NCBI RefSeq assembly: GCF_029867415.1 | Contig: NC_081186.1 | Span: 27,035,915-27,099,914 of the forward strand | Length of the DNA stretch: 64,000 nucleotides | From: Vicia villosa | Lineage: Eukaryota; Streptophyta; Magnoliopsida; Fabales; Fabaceae | Reading direction: 5' to 3' | Part shown: positions 35,054-47,054 of the stretch, piece by piece | How positions within the stretch are numbered: the stretch's first letter is position 1 | Layout of the letters: the number at the start of each line of letters is the position of its first letter | Made by a program: the position numbers and the translations under genes | Notes under the pieces: generated by a model | The model's database searches: none | The model's input: only the letters and a program-made list of their open reading frames with translations | Told to the model about the DNA's origin: nothing

Positions 35054-37192
35054 TGTAACACCCCATATTTTCTAATTTTAATTTAATCGGAAATTAAATT
35101 ATTATTTAGAATTATTCATTATTTTGTGGAATTATTTGGAAAGAATTATGAGACGGGCTATTGGGCCAAGTGTGGTGTTAGTAAATAGGGGGTTCTATGT
35201 TAGTAGGCCTTTTACTAAATTAAAATCTATTTTCATAAAAATAAGGAATTGAGGGAAAAAGGAAAATAGATGTGAAAGAGGAGCAGAAGAGTAGAAGAGC
35301 TGATACGTGAAAGAGGAACAGAAGAGGAAGAGGGCTAATCAAAATCTTTTGCTAAGGTAAGGGGGACTCTTCCGGTTAGAATCTTTTATCGTATTATAGT
35401 TAATAGGACTGATTTAGATGCATTGTTTGTGTCAATTGGTTATATACTAGATTAGGGTTTTGGGATGATTTTGAAGGGAATCGTAGGATTTGATGAATTG
35501 CATGATTATATGATTGTTATGATGATTAAATGATCCCCTTTGTGTGTTATATTTGTGTTATAACATGTATGTGGCTGATATTGTGGTATTTGAGGTTCAT
35601 GACATAATTTGATTTGGGTTTTGAGAATTTTGGGATAAATCCCGTAATGCTGTAAATCGTTGTGAGATCTCTGACTTTTGCCAGTTCGCGCCGCGAGGGT
35701 TGGTTGGTGCCGCGAAGGCGACGAAAATATTTCCAGTTCTCCCCGCGAACATTGCGCCGCGAAGGCGTCGATTTTGGGGGACGCGTCGTGAAAGACGGAT
35801 GGCGCCGCGTGCTAATGATAATATTTGAAAAATGTAAAGATGCGTATCTTTTGAACCGTTGGCCTGTTTTAAGTGTCGTTTCAAGTAGGATGAAGCTTAT
35901 GAAGTATTCTTTATGTTAGGATGATGAAATGAGCAGTAGCTCTAGATTATTTTTAAATCACGATTTTGCTTGTTTTGATGAATGTTGTGTTGTGGACATA
36001 TATGATGAGATGTAACGATACAAGCAATGTTTAAAACATGATTCATGTAATGATTGGTTTGTTGATATGATGAAGCTTATGAGATAGTTTTTGTGATGAT
36101 GTGAGTATGATGTGAATATCTTTTCTGTTGGAAGGATGACATATTGTTGACATATATGATGAAATGTGATAATATAAGATGTTGTTTTAAAAAACAATAT
36201 TATGTGATGATTGTTGTTGAGAATTGTATGATGATGATTGATTTGTTTTAGAATGATGTGGATACATGTATGTTCTTTCTTATTGATGATGATGATTGAC
36301 GTAGATACATGTATGTTCTTTAATGATGATGATGATGATTGAATTGTAATTGAATGATGCTAATATATATGAACATACTTGATGATGATGGTGATGATGA
36401 TGATGATGGTATATGTATGTTATATATGTTGCATTCATTCATAATCATTTGTTGAGGGATGAATCCTGATGATGTGGGGATTTAGTGAAGATCATAATTC
36501 CAATTGTGTGGAATTTGTGCTGGCAGGGTCGTATCTTGATGATGTTGGATCGGTTAGTGGGTTAATCCCATTGATGATGTTGGTACCACATGCATAGTGT
36601 CAATTCATTGCATATGCATGATTGTTATGATTGTTTGGATGAATTATGATGTTGTCTTTTGGTAGTGTATTCTGTTGGTTGTTGTGTGTTGACGAGTACT
36701 TCCTGACAATCTGAATATAATAAAATTGGATGAATAATGTGACTATGATGTGTTATTGTTTATGACTCGATAACATTTGTTAATTGTGAATGAGACTCAC
36801 CCTTACTATTGATATTTTCAGATTGAGGATAGCGGCTTTTGGCTTGGTGAGGATTAGCTCATAGGCCAGTTTGTTTATTATAGCGTCGGTATCATGCTCT
36901 GATATTGTAACACTGGGGAACTCTAGTTTAGAGTTCATGATTTGATAACTCTATTTTATCGTGTTTGGTTGTTTTGTGGGATATAGTATCAAAGATGTTA
37001 TGCTTATCCGTATGATGGATTTTCCGCTGTGTTAACATGAGATGTTTATGAGTTATGATGAATTGTTCCTTAGTGAAAGCATGACAGTTGATTTATGATA
37101 AATTGGTTTAAATTGAATTGTGGTACCCTTGTTTTTACGTTTTACTCTGATATAATTATTTAAATTGCCGCGGGGTTTAGAAGGGTATTACA
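35054..37192 (+). repeat. 3' LTR of the Tekay-like element
   Basis: Aligned end to end with 29,985-32,110. It ends GGGGTTTAGAAGGGTATTACA before GCTTC. The palindrome block corresponding to 30,617 lies at 35,683-35,810. Confidence 0.93.
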
Positions 37193-37197
37193 GCTTC

Positions 37198-38104
37198 ATC
37201 AAAACATGGTCTGGCAGACATCAGAAGATAGTCCTGCAGAATTAGAACATGATCTGGAAAGCATCAGAAGATGGCAGTCATAAGGAAAGCTCTGAAGATC
37301 TGATGGTATCACGCTCAAAGCACTTCAAAGTCTGAAGATAGAAGTTGCATCTGCACCAAAGCTGAAGACTCTAATATTCAACTGTTTATTCTACATATTC
37401 TGAGTCCAGAAGCAAGTACAAGATGAAAAGGCGATAACGTCAAATCTCTGACTGACAAAAGGAACGTTAGAAGCTACAAAAGGCAAAGTCAGTAAAAGCA
37501 GCTGAAGCATGGCTCGAGGTAGTTGACAAAAGAGTGAAACATTAAACGCAGCAGTGTACTATTCACGCAAAGCATTAAATGCTCCCAACAATCACTTTTC
37601 CTCAACGCCTATATATATAGAAGTTCTGATTCAGAAGCAGCAACAACACTTGAACGAAAAAGAACCAAAATGCTGTCAAACTGAAATCAAACAAAAGTAA
37701 AGAAGAACTTCATCTTCAACCTCACAACTTTGAAATATTTCAGTGAGTGTTAGATCTTAAACTTAAGATAAAAATCACTTTGTGATTATAGCTTATTAAG
37801 AATCATTTGAATATTTTGTAATATTGTTTTTACATTGATTGTAAAAGGATTTCAGAGAGTGATCAAGGTGTGATCAGAATACTCTAGAAGACTTAGAGGG
37901 TATCTAAGTGGAGAACCATTGTAATCAGTTTGATTAGTGGATTAAATCCTCAGTTGAGGTAAATCACCTTGTCAGGGGTGGACTGGAGTAGTTTAGTTAA
38001 CAACAAACCAGGATAAAAGTAATTGTGTTATTTATTTTTATCTTCCATTTTTTAGAAAGAACCCTTATTCAACCCCCCCTTTCTAAGTGTTTTTCACTCC
38101 TTCA
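37198..38104 (+). repeat. SIRE 5' LTR, second segment
   Basis: Continues the segment at 29,805-29,984 and ends TTTCTAAGTGTTTTTCACTCC-TTCA just before the primer site. Rejoined LTR length is about 1.09 kb. A TATA box (CCTATATATATAG, 37,608-37,620) lies ahead of the probable transcript start. Confidence 0.88.
37608..37620 (+). promoter_or_regulatory. TATA box of the SIRE LTR
   Basis: CCTATATATATAG, followed 25-35 bp on by AGAAGCAGCAACAACACTTG, a likely transcript start. The insertion of the Tekay-like element lies upstream, separating this core promoter from the first 180 bp of the LTR. Confidence 0.6.
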
Positions 38105-38106
38105 AT

Positions 38107-38121
38107 TGGTATCGGAGCGCC
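38107..38121 (+). other. SIRE primer binding site
   Basis: TGGTATCGGAGCGCC, two bases after the LTR end. It resembles the initiator tRNA-Met site with one change, as in other SIRE-type elements. Confidence 0.8.
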
Positions 38122-38180
38122 GGTTCTAGGTGCAAACACTTAATCGTGTTAGAGAAAAGATTCAGGGAGAAAAACACAAA

Positions 38181-39957
38181 ATGGTTGAAACAACTACTTC
38201 AAATCCTCCTGAGCAAAACAACAATGGTAACAATGGAAGCAGTAGCTTCAATGGTTACAATAGACCACCAGTCTTTGATGGTGAAAACTTTGAATACTGG
38301 AAAGATAGACTTGAAAGTTACTTTCTATGTCAAGATGGTGATCTATGGGATTTAGTGTTGGATGGTTATAGACATCCTGTAAATGCTCATGGAGTCAAGA
38401 TTACAAGACAAACTATGAGTGATGACCAAAAGAAAGAATTCAAGAATCATCAAAAATCAAGAACTATATTGTTAAATGCTATCTCACATGCTGAGTATGA
38501 GAAAATAACAAATAGAGAAACAACTCATGATATTTTTAAAATCTCTAAATATGACTCATGAGGGAAATGCTCAAGTAAAGGAGACAAAGGCTCTGGCTCT
38601 CATCCAGAAGTATGAAGCATTCAAGATGGAAGATAATGAGAACATTGAAGCAATATTTTCAAGATCTCAGACTCTGACTGCTGGATTGAGAGTGCTAGAT
38701 AAAGGTTACACCAAAGCTGATCATGTAAAGAAGATTATCAGAAGCTTACCCAGAAGATGGGAACCCATGGTGACTGCCTTCAAGATTGCCAAGAATTTGA
38801 ATGAGGTGTCTCTTGAAGAGCTGATAAGTGCCTTGAGAAGTCATGAGATTGAGCTGGATGCAAATGAGCCTCAAAAGAAAGGTAAGTCTATTGCTTTAAA
38901 ATCTAAAAATAAAAACGGTGCTAACGCTTTTCAGGTAGAAGAAGAAGAATCTGACGAGTCAGAGTCAGAAGAAGAAGAAGATGAATTATCTCTCTTATCC
39001 AAAAGAGTAAACAAACTCTGGAAGAGCAAGCAGAGAAGATTCAAGAACTTCAAGAGACCTGAAAAGAGAGAATCTTCTGAACACAAAAGATCTAGCAAGA
39101 AGAAGGTAACGTGCTATGAATGCAAAGAACCTGGAAACTACAAGAGTGAATGTCCTAAGCTTCAGAGGGAAAAGCCCAGAAAGAAGTTTGAGAAGAAGAA
39201 AGGCGTAATGGCTACATGGGATGACTCTGATTCATCTGATCAAGAGTCAGACTCTGAAGATGAGCAAGCCAACATAGCACTCATGGAAACAGTTGACGCT
39301 GGTGAAGAATCTACTTCTAATTCAGACTCTGATGAGGTATTTTTTGAACTCACTAGAGAAGACTTAGTTTCCAGCTTATCAAAACTTCTGGAAGTCAAGA
39401 GTCAACTTATTATCAAATACAAAAAGCTCTTTGAATCTGAAACTAAAAGACTTGAAATAGAAAATTCTGAACTGAAAGAAAAGGTTTTAAAATTAACTAA
39501 AGATGTTGAAACATCTTCAAGTTCAGAAAAGTATATTCCAAGCACTAACAATATTCTGAAAGAATATGACTTGAGCTTCAGAAAGTTCTTATCTAGAGGT
39601 ATAGGCAGAAGTCAACTAGCCTCTATGATTTATGGTGTAAGTGGAAACAAGAGAATAGGTATAGGCTTTGAGGGAGAAACCCCATATAAACTTGAACCTG
39701 TTGATAAAATGATCATTGAATATAAACCGTTATATGAACAGTTCAAGTATAGTCACTCTCATGATATTAAGCACACATTACACTCTAAGAGTTTCCACAT
39801 CACACCCACAAAGAAATATGTTGTTGCACATTCTGGTAAACCTTATGTGAAATCTCAGTTCAATCATAAATTGAGAAGGACTAACCCAAAAGGACCCAAA
39901 AGAATGTGGGTACCTAAGGAAAAGATAATTCCTGTTGCAGATCTCCTTCACAGTGCA
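38181..39957 (+). pseudogene. SIRE gag, frameshifted
   Basis: Gag would form the virus-like particle core around the element's RNA. The start at 38,181 (MVETTTSNPPEQNNN) is preferred over 38,130 because it directly precedes the Asn/Ser-rich leader and the conserved YNRPPVFDGENFEYWKDRLE. The frame breaks in the AAAA run at 38,538-38,541. It continues one base over with MTHEGNAQVKETKALALIQK, SLPRRWEPMVTAFKIAKNL and SLEELISALRSHEIEL. An acidic linker and a zinc knuckle follow. The knuckle reads CYECKEPGNYKSEC, where the expected His is Asn (H to N), so zinc binding is probably lost. A coiled, Lys/Glu-rich stretch comes after it. The frame changes again on entering the protease between about 39,935 and 40,044. 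Confidence 0.85.
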
Positions 39958-40935
39958 AAAGACAAACATCTCATGGTACCTGGACTCTGGGTGCTCACGT
40001 CACATGACGGGAAGAAGGTCTATGTTCCAAAGTCTGGAACTTAAATCTGCTGGAGAAGTAAAGTTTAGAGGGAATCAGAAGGGCAAAATCATTGGCTCAG
40101 GAACCATATGTATTGGTAACTCTTCCTCTATAACTAATGTTCTTTTAGTAGATGGATTAGCTCATAATTTATTGTCCATAAGTCAATTAAGTGACAATGG
40201 TTATGACATAATATTTAATCAAAAGTCTTGTAAAGCTATTAGTCAGAAGAATGGCTCAATCCTATTTACAGGCAAGAGAAAGAACAACATTTATAAGATT
40301 GATCTTTCAGATCTTAAGAATAAAAAGGTTACTTGCCTTCTGTCTGTTAATGAAGAGCAGTGGGTCTGGCACAGAAGATTGGGTTATGCTAGTTTGAGAA
40401 AGATTTCTCAGATTAACAAACTTAATTTGGTCAGAGGACTCCCTAATCTGAAATATAAATCAGATGCTCTTTGTGAAGCATGTCAGAAAGGGAAGTTTTC
40501 AAAACTTGCATTCAAATCTAAAAATGTTGTCTCTTCCTCTAGGCCTTTAGAACTTCTGCACATTGATCTTTTTTCGCCCAGTCAAAACAACATCAATAAG
40601 AGGCAAGAAATATGGATTGCTCATTGTAGACGACTATAGCAGATGGACTTGGGTAAAGTTCTTAAAACACAAGGATGAGTCACATTCTGTGTTCTTTGAC
40701 TTCTGTAATCAGATCCAATCTGAAAAGGAATGCAAAATCATAAAATTCAGAAGTGATCATGGTGGTGAATTTGAGAACAGATTCTTTGAAATTTATTTCA
40801 AAGAAAATGGTATTGCCCATGATTTCTCTTGTCCTTGAACTCCACAGCAAAATGGAGTTGTAGAACGAAAGAATAGGACTCTACAAGAAATGGCCTGAAC
40901 CATGATCAACGAGACTAATATGGCTAAGCATTCAG
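39958..40935 (+). pseudogene. SIRE protease and integrase N-terminal part
   Basis: The protease active site is WYLDSGCSRHMTG (D-S-G), followed by the LLVDGLAHNLLSISQLSDNG stretch typical of copia proteases. The integrase zinc region reads VWHRRLGYASL … LCEACQKGKFSKL (HHCC with the second His changed to Tyr: RLGY for RLGH). A frameshift at about 40,570-40,580 precedes the catalytic core: VDDYSRWTWVKFLKHKDESH and RSDHGGEFENRFFE. Stops TGA at 40,836 and 40,896 replace Arg codons in the CP-R-TPQQNGVVE and MA-R-TMINE motifs. After NMAKH the integrase C-terminus is missing: a deletion joins it directly to the sequence ahead of RT. Confidence 0.87.
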
Positions 40936-42273
40936 AAGACTGAAGAGCCAACACTCAGAAGATCTACTAGACTCAACTCTGCTCATCCAGAAGATATTAT
41001 AATTGGAAAGAAAGATGATCCCATCAGAACAAGAGCATTCCTAAAGAATAATGCAGAATGTCAATTTGGTCTAGTATCTTTGATTGAGCCAACTTCTGTT
41101 GACCAAGCTCTGGAAGATGCTAACTGGATAATTGCTATGCAAGAAGAGTTAAATCAATTTACAAGGAATGATGTATGGGATTTGGTTCCAAAACCTAAAG
41201 GATTCAATATCATTGGAACAAAGTGGGTTTTCAGAAACAAGCTGAGTGAGAAAGGTGAAGTCATCAGAAACAAAGCCAGACTGGTTGCTCAGGGCTATAG
41301 TCAGCAAGAAGGTATTGACTATACAAAAACCTTTGCACCAGTGGCCAGGTTAGAATCTATTAGATTGTTAATTTCTTTTGCCACTCAGAATAACATCACT
41401 CTGTATCAGATGGATGTTAAGAGTGCCTTTCTAAATGGTTATATAGATGAAGAAGTTTATATCCACCAACCTCCTGGTATTGAAGACTCTAAGTCTCCAG
41501 AACATGTTTTTAAATTAAAGAAATCATTATACGGTTTGAAGCAAGCTCCCAGAGCTTGGTATGAAAGATTAAGTTCTTTCCTTCTGGATAATGGTTTCAG
41601 AAGAGGAAAAGTAGACACAACTCTCTTCTGTAAAACCTTTAAAAAGGATATGCTCTTTTGTCAAATTTATGTTGATAATATTATTTTTGGAACATCTAAT
41701 GCTACACTTGGAAAGGAGTTTGCTAAGTCTATGCAGGCAGAGTTTGAGATGAGCATGATGGGAGAACTCAAATAATTCATAGGCATTCAGATCAATCAAA
41801 CTTCTGAAGGAACTTATGTTCATCAGACTAAGTATGTCAAAGAGCTTCTGAAGAAGTTCAATCTATCTGAAAGCAAAGAAGCAAAAACTCCAATGCATCC
41901 AACTTGCGTATTAGGTAAGGAAGAGGTAAGCAAGAAGGTAGATCAGAAGATCTACAGAGGTATGATAGGATCTCTTCTCTATCTGACTGCTTCTAGACCC
42001 GATATTTTATTCAGTGTATGCTTGTGTGCTAGATTCCAATCAGATCCTAGAGAATCTCACTTAACTACTGTTAAGAGAATTCTTAGCTATCTGAAAGGTA
42101 CTACTAATGTTGGTTTAGTCTACAGAAGATCTGAAGAATACAACATAGTAGGATATTTTGATGCTGATTATGCTGGAGATAGAGTTGAAAGGAAAAGTAC
42201 TTCTGGAAGCTGTCAGTTTCTGGGAAGTAATCTGATCTCCTAGTACAGCAAGAAGCAAGCAACAATTGCACTA
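40936..42273 (+). pseudogene. SIRE reverse transcriptase and RNase H, cut by element B
   Basis: The readable frame begins near HPEDIIIGKKDDPIRTRAF and covers the RT: WVFRNKLSEKGEVIRNKARL, VARLESIRLLISFA, YQMDVKSAFLNGYIDEEVYI, SLYGLKQAPRAWYERLSSF. The catalytic YVDD box is YVDN at 41,668-41,679, so one metal-binding Asp is lost. TAA at 41,773 interrupts GELK-FIGIQI. The rest of RT and RNase H follow (GSLLYLTASRPDILFSVCLC, YFDADYAGDRVERKSTSGSC). TAG at 42,241 replaces the Trp of LIS-W-YSKKQ. The frame ends at IAL/42,273, where element B begins; STAEAEY-type residues should continue beyond the window. Confidence 0.9.
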
Positions 42274-43260
42274 TGTAATACGGTGAACTGACTTTAAAGA
42301 AATGTCGCGGTAAGCAAGAGTCGCCACCGACTTTTATTTTATCCAATTTAAAGAAAGGCTAAAAGAACAGAAAAAAACCTTTAAAAGAAATTTTGAGTTC
42401 AAGGGGTAATTTATACAAAGGGAAGGTGTAAGGCACCCTTTGCATCCATGGTTTTCCATGGGCTCTTAATTGCTTAGCTCACTTCGAAATGTTTGAAAAA
42501 ATGTGTGCAGTGAATAAAGAAAAGATTTGAAATAAGGACTTTAGCTTGTAAATAAGCGTAGCCTTTTTGAAGGTTTTTTGATAAAGGGTAAGAAAAAGAT
42601 TTAAACCAGAGCAAGCAATTAGGATGTAATTACCATTAAAGTTAAAGAGTTCTTTTAGCCTTTCAGGGCTATCCATACCATAAGAGGGTAGGAAGTCCTT
42701 TTATTGGAGGTTGAAGGGTCATCGAAGTTATCGTTCGCCATATGACTGACCCTGCCATAAAGAGGGCAGGTAGTCTAAGGGAAGGATAGAACAATCATTT
42801 TAGGCAACCAAAGAGGACGCCTCAGCAATCGAAAGGGACTATCACATTATATCATAGGCAACTTCGAGGGACGGGATCATATAACCGAAGGCAGCATCGA
42901 AGGGATTTATGATCTTTTGTGGTGAGAATGAACTGAGGGCAACATTTGCTGAGGCATCCTCGTATCTGAGGGACTTGACTATTCTGTAACGAAAATGCAA
43001 CAAGGCAACAGGCAACAGGCAACAAGAGGGGTTACCTTTAAACGTGTGTGGGTGCACAATCATGTGATTAATTCAGATATGTTATCTTGTAAATTAGTTA
43101 TTCTAATTCTGTTCAGAATTACTAACCACACAGTTATAATGTAAAATGTAACAGTTTAAGTGCCTTCAAGGCCAAACAATACAAACCAGAAGCAGTTACA
43201 AAAATATATTAACCATGGGGAGGGGGAAATCACAATGATAAAGAAAAATAGGTTATCCAC
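42274..43260 (-). repeat. Element B 3' LTR, distal segment
   Basis: Begins (minus-strand end) with the complement of TACA as TGTAATACGGTGAACTGACTT. It matches the inverse of the last ~880 bp of D (46,190-47,054) and the first ~860 bp of the C LTR (56,504 onward). It contains GGCAACAGGCAACAGGCAAC repeats (43,000-43,025). It is interrupted at 43,260 by D. Confidence 0.88.
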
Positions 43261-44430
43261 TGTCATACCCCAAAATTTGCCCATATTATTTCTCTTATTC
43301 AAATTCAAATCAATACACAAAGCTCCTAGACACTCTCTCCTACGCAAGGCTCTGAAACTAGGGTTTGGTTTATTCAAAGGAAAATCAGGGAATCAAGGGC
43401 TCCAAGACATCTCATATGGCTCAATACATCTCACATTACCTCTATGACAAGTATCAAGGCCTATCTCAATGTTTTGATCACTTCATTGTTCAGAAAGTCA
43501 ACAGTCGACTAAGTTAACCTAAAAGTCAACTGTGGTCAAAGTAAAGTCAAAACTCCTGATTTTTGTGCCAAGATCCTCATATTGAAGTATCATTCACCAT
43601 TTGATCAAGAATTGATCATGGTTCATCAAGGAAAGAACAAAAATCAACAAATCAAAAAGTTTCTAAATTAGGGTTTTGCATAGGAAAAGTCAACTGAACT
43701 TTGACCAGCCATAACTCTCACATGGAACATCAGAAATTTTCCATCCAAAGCTCATTTTGAAGGAAATTTGATTCTCTACAATATTGTCTCTCACATGCCA
43801 AGTCTATAAATGCTTCATTTGAGAGATATGGACTAAAACATTATAGGTCATTTTCAAAAGTCAACAAAAAGTCACTTTTTTCAAAAGGACACACAAGGAG
43901 CAGGGAAAATAATTTTGATATGAGACCAAAGACACTGGTTATAGGACTCTCTAAGGTTTCCAAAAAGTCCACAAGCTTGAAAAAATATTGAGATATGGGG
44001 AAATGGCATGGGGTACAAGTTCACCTATTTTTCAAAGGGGTGTACAAGAGGAAAAAGCCTAAAACTCAAAAAATTTCTAAATGGGCTTGCATTCTTTTTG
44101 TTCTATCCTTATCACAAGCCCATCCACGAGATAAAAACAAGGATTTTTATTTTTCATAATTTTATTAATTATTTATGATTTTAATCATGATTTAATTACA
44201 TAAAATATGAAGAATAATGAAAGATTTAATTTTTCTTCAATTTCAATCATCATTAATTACCAAAATATTCCAATTTTCATTTAAAATTCGTGCAAGACCA
44301 ATTGGTGAAGAAAATATTCAGTTTAGGCCAAAATTGGAAACTTTAAGAACAAAATTTTCAATCAAATTTTCTTAATGGAAATCAAAGATTCAAATTGATT
44401 TTCTCCAAGTTTATAGACCTAATCTCTCCT

Positions 44431-44441
44431 CCTATAAGTAC
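44431..44441 (+). promoter_or_regulatory. Candidate TATA box of solo LTR D
   Basis: CTCCTATAAGTACC, about 1.17 kb into the LTR and equivalent in position to the C LTR TATA (59,078) and the B one (48,552). Confidence 0.5.
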
Positions 44442-45278
44442 CAAACATATTCTGAGTGCAAGGGACACGAAAAACTGCAGCATAAGAACCCTAATCCGAG
44501 TCTTAAAAAGGGAAGAATTCTCAAAATCGAATTTTAGATTCCAGGGCAATTTAAGGTCTCTAAAGGGTTCAATCACGATCATTGACTCGCTTGGGGACTA
44601 TTTGGATCCTTGTTGAAGCCTGATACACTCTGAATCGCCTCCTAATAGCAGCGGTTTGTACCCTTCGATTTTCCTCAATTCCTTTAATTCATGCTGCATA
44701 AACATCATTTTATTACATATTCTTGTTTGTGATGATGTCTGGAATGTTTCTGTATGCTTAATTCATGATTTGCGATCGTATACCACTTGATGCCATTATT
44801 AGGTTTTCTAAACCTTTTTTAGGGTTTTACGATTAAGGTAAAATTAGGGGAAAACGAGGGTATTTTTGGACTCAGTGCATCTGGACGATCGTGTCCATGG
44901 GGTCGCGAAGCATTTTCGTGTTTGTTTTGTGGTTTATCTGTTTTCGCAGGTGTAAAAAGCAAGGGTCTATTATAGCTTACGTGCAAAGACCGGTGTAAAA
45001 GGCTTTGTTGCAGGTATGAGTGGAGAAGATGACGAGGTGTCATCACGCGGTTGGATGGTTTGAATCCCTTCTGCGCGCGCTCACTTATCCTCCCAGTCAT
45101 GGATCCAGTGTTTCGCTGTCTCACACATGGCATGCACACTCATCACAACAGCCATCAGATCTTAGGCTCCTCCAGACCCAACGTCCCTAAAGGCTGCAGG
45201 TCTATCATACACTCACGCACATGCCACACCGGATCGACCAGCTAAGTTTCTAATTTTTTTTTTTAAATTGCATAACCC

Positions 45279-45283
<5 letters not shown>

Positions 45284-45357
<74 letters not shown>
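45284..45357. repeat. (TA)n microsatellite in D
   Basis: About 37 TA units. The C LTR has a much shorter tract at the matching place (58,198-58,224), so length varies between copies. Confidence 0.97.
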
Positions 45358-45359
<2 letters not shown>

Positions 45360-47054
45360 TTGTTTTGTTTTGTTTTATTTGTATTTATCAATAAAATTTT
45401 ATTTACTTTTCTAAAAAACTTTTTTTTTTATCATAATAATAATAATAATAATAAATATTTTATTTTAAAGTTATTTTATTTAAATTATTTTTAATTTACA
45501 TTTAATTACTTAATTACTTTAAAAATTCATATCTATTTTATTTTAATTCCAAAAAATTATGAAAATTATTTTTACACTCGATTTTATTTTTTTATCCTGA
45601 TTTAATTAATTAGGTCGCGAGACCAATAATTAATTAAAATCATATTCCATTCGAATCCTGATTAGGGTTCACAAGAAATAACCCTACACTGAGTATTTTT
45701 GTTTTGTGTCTTCTTTTCAGGGTTGACTTTTCAAATACACTCCGATTACGCGCCACGTCCGTCACAAAGCTAAGTATCCTATTTATTTTAATTTAAAATC
45801 TATTATGTTTCCTTTTAAGATTAGGGTTTGTTCTGCCTTCTTCCTTCTTTCTGCCTTTGCCTTTTTCAGGGTTAATCCTGAGATCTCTCCTGACCACTAA
45901 CCCTATCAGATCAAATGCGAAGCTAAGTCCTTATTCGTATTTTATTTCTTTTTGCCATTTTTCTTAAATTAGGGTTAACTCTAATTGTCAATGAATTAGC
46001 CATACACTCACTTTATTTTTGTTTGTCTGCCTTTTCAGGGTTCGTTGATCGCCAAAGCTACGAGTTTGGTAACCCTAAAACCTAACTTCAATATTTTATG
46101 CTTTAATTATTATTACTTATGTCAAACCCTATTAAGGGATCCGCTGGTTACAATTTCCCTCCCCCTTTATTGCTTTATATACTGCGTGGTTAGTAATTTA
46201 GGGAGTGCAAATTTAAACTAGATTAGAGCCACTAATTACAAGATAAATAACTGAATTGAACCACATGATTGATGCACACACGCACTCTTTTGGGGTAACC
46301 TCTCTGTTGCCTTGTTGCCTGTTGCCTTGTTGCATGTTGCCTTTGTGTTTTTTGCAGAATAAGCCATGTCCCTCGAATACGAGGATACCTCAGCCATGCT
46401 GCCTCGATAAATAAAGGTCATGCGACCCTAAATGATGCTGCCTTCGATACACAAATATGACCTCGACCCTCGAAAGTTGCCTACGGGAAAGGCTGAGGTA
46501 TCCTCTGGTTGCCTACGAATAAGGCTTATTCTGATCCTTACCTTAGACTACCTGCCCTTCTATGGCATGGGGCAGTCTTATGGCAAAGGATGTTTCGACG
46601 ACCCTTTAACATCCAAACGAAAGGCTTCCTGCCCTCTTATGGCAAGGACTGACCCTTTCATTCTGAAAGGCTAAAAAGAGACCTATCATCTGAGTTTAAG
46701 GTAATTGCCCCTAATTGCCTTGCCATGCTCTATTTTCTATATTCTTTCTCAAAATTCTTCAAAAACTGGCTACGCTCATTTACGAGCTAAAGTCCATTTT
46801 TTTTTTCCTCTTTCATCTACATTTTCTGAAAACGAGCAAGCAAAGCAATTAAGAGCCCATGGAAAACCATGGATGCAAAGGGTGCCTTACACCTTCCCTT
46901 TGCATAAATTACCCCCCGAACTTAGATTTTTTTAAAAGGTTTTTTTCTGTTTCTTTTAGCCTTTCTGAATTTGTTTGGATAAAATAAAAGTCGGTGGCGA
47001 CTCATGCTTAACCGCGACATTTCGATCGATAAAAAGTCAGTTCACCGTATTACA

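Larger units (their letters stand above)
29985..37192 (+). mobile_element. Tekay-like Ty3 element, 7.2 kb, decayed
   Basis: Two LTRs (2,126 and 2,139 bp) flank a 2.9-kb internal region. GCTTC is duplicated exactly on both sides (29,980-29,984; 37,193-37,197). The LTRs start TGTAACACCCCATATTTTCT and end in TTACA. They differ visibly (about 8-9 changes in the first 150 bp), so this insertion is older than element A. The internal region is less than half of a full chromovirus and has no long frame, so it is non-autonomous or heavily deleted. Confidence 0.93.
29805..42273 (+). mobile_element. SIRE-type Ty1/copia element, 3' part outside its window segment
   Basis: The left end is TGTTAGAACAAG, preceded by TTAAG (29,800-29,804), the expected target duplication. 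The 5' LTR is split by the Tekay-like element, then a primer site, gag and pol follow. Pol stops at the element B insertion inside RNase H (42,273/42,274). The rest of RNase H and the 3' LTR must lie right of position 64,000. The strongest identifiers are the gag opening (NRPPVFDGENFEYWKDRLES) and pol motifs. Many stops and shifts make it inactive. Confidence 0.9.
43261..47054 (+). mobile_element. D: solo LTR of the same family, plus strand, 3.8 kb
   Basis: Begins TGTCATACCCCAAAATTTGC and ends TTCACCGTATTACA. It is flanked by TCCAC (43,256-43,260) and GCCAC (47,055-47,059), a 4-of-5 target duplication. B LTR sequence resumes to the right (AAGTAATAATATTGGG, compare AAGTAATAATTAGGG in the C LTR near 57,457). 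No primer site follows, so it is a solo LTR. A (TA)n tract lies at 45,284-45,357 and a TATA box (CCTATAAGTA) at 44,431. Confidence 0.85.

Noticed and set aside
43160..45245. Short frames in solo LTR D
   Set aside because: They are noncoding LTR sequence, not conserved in the LTRs of B or C.
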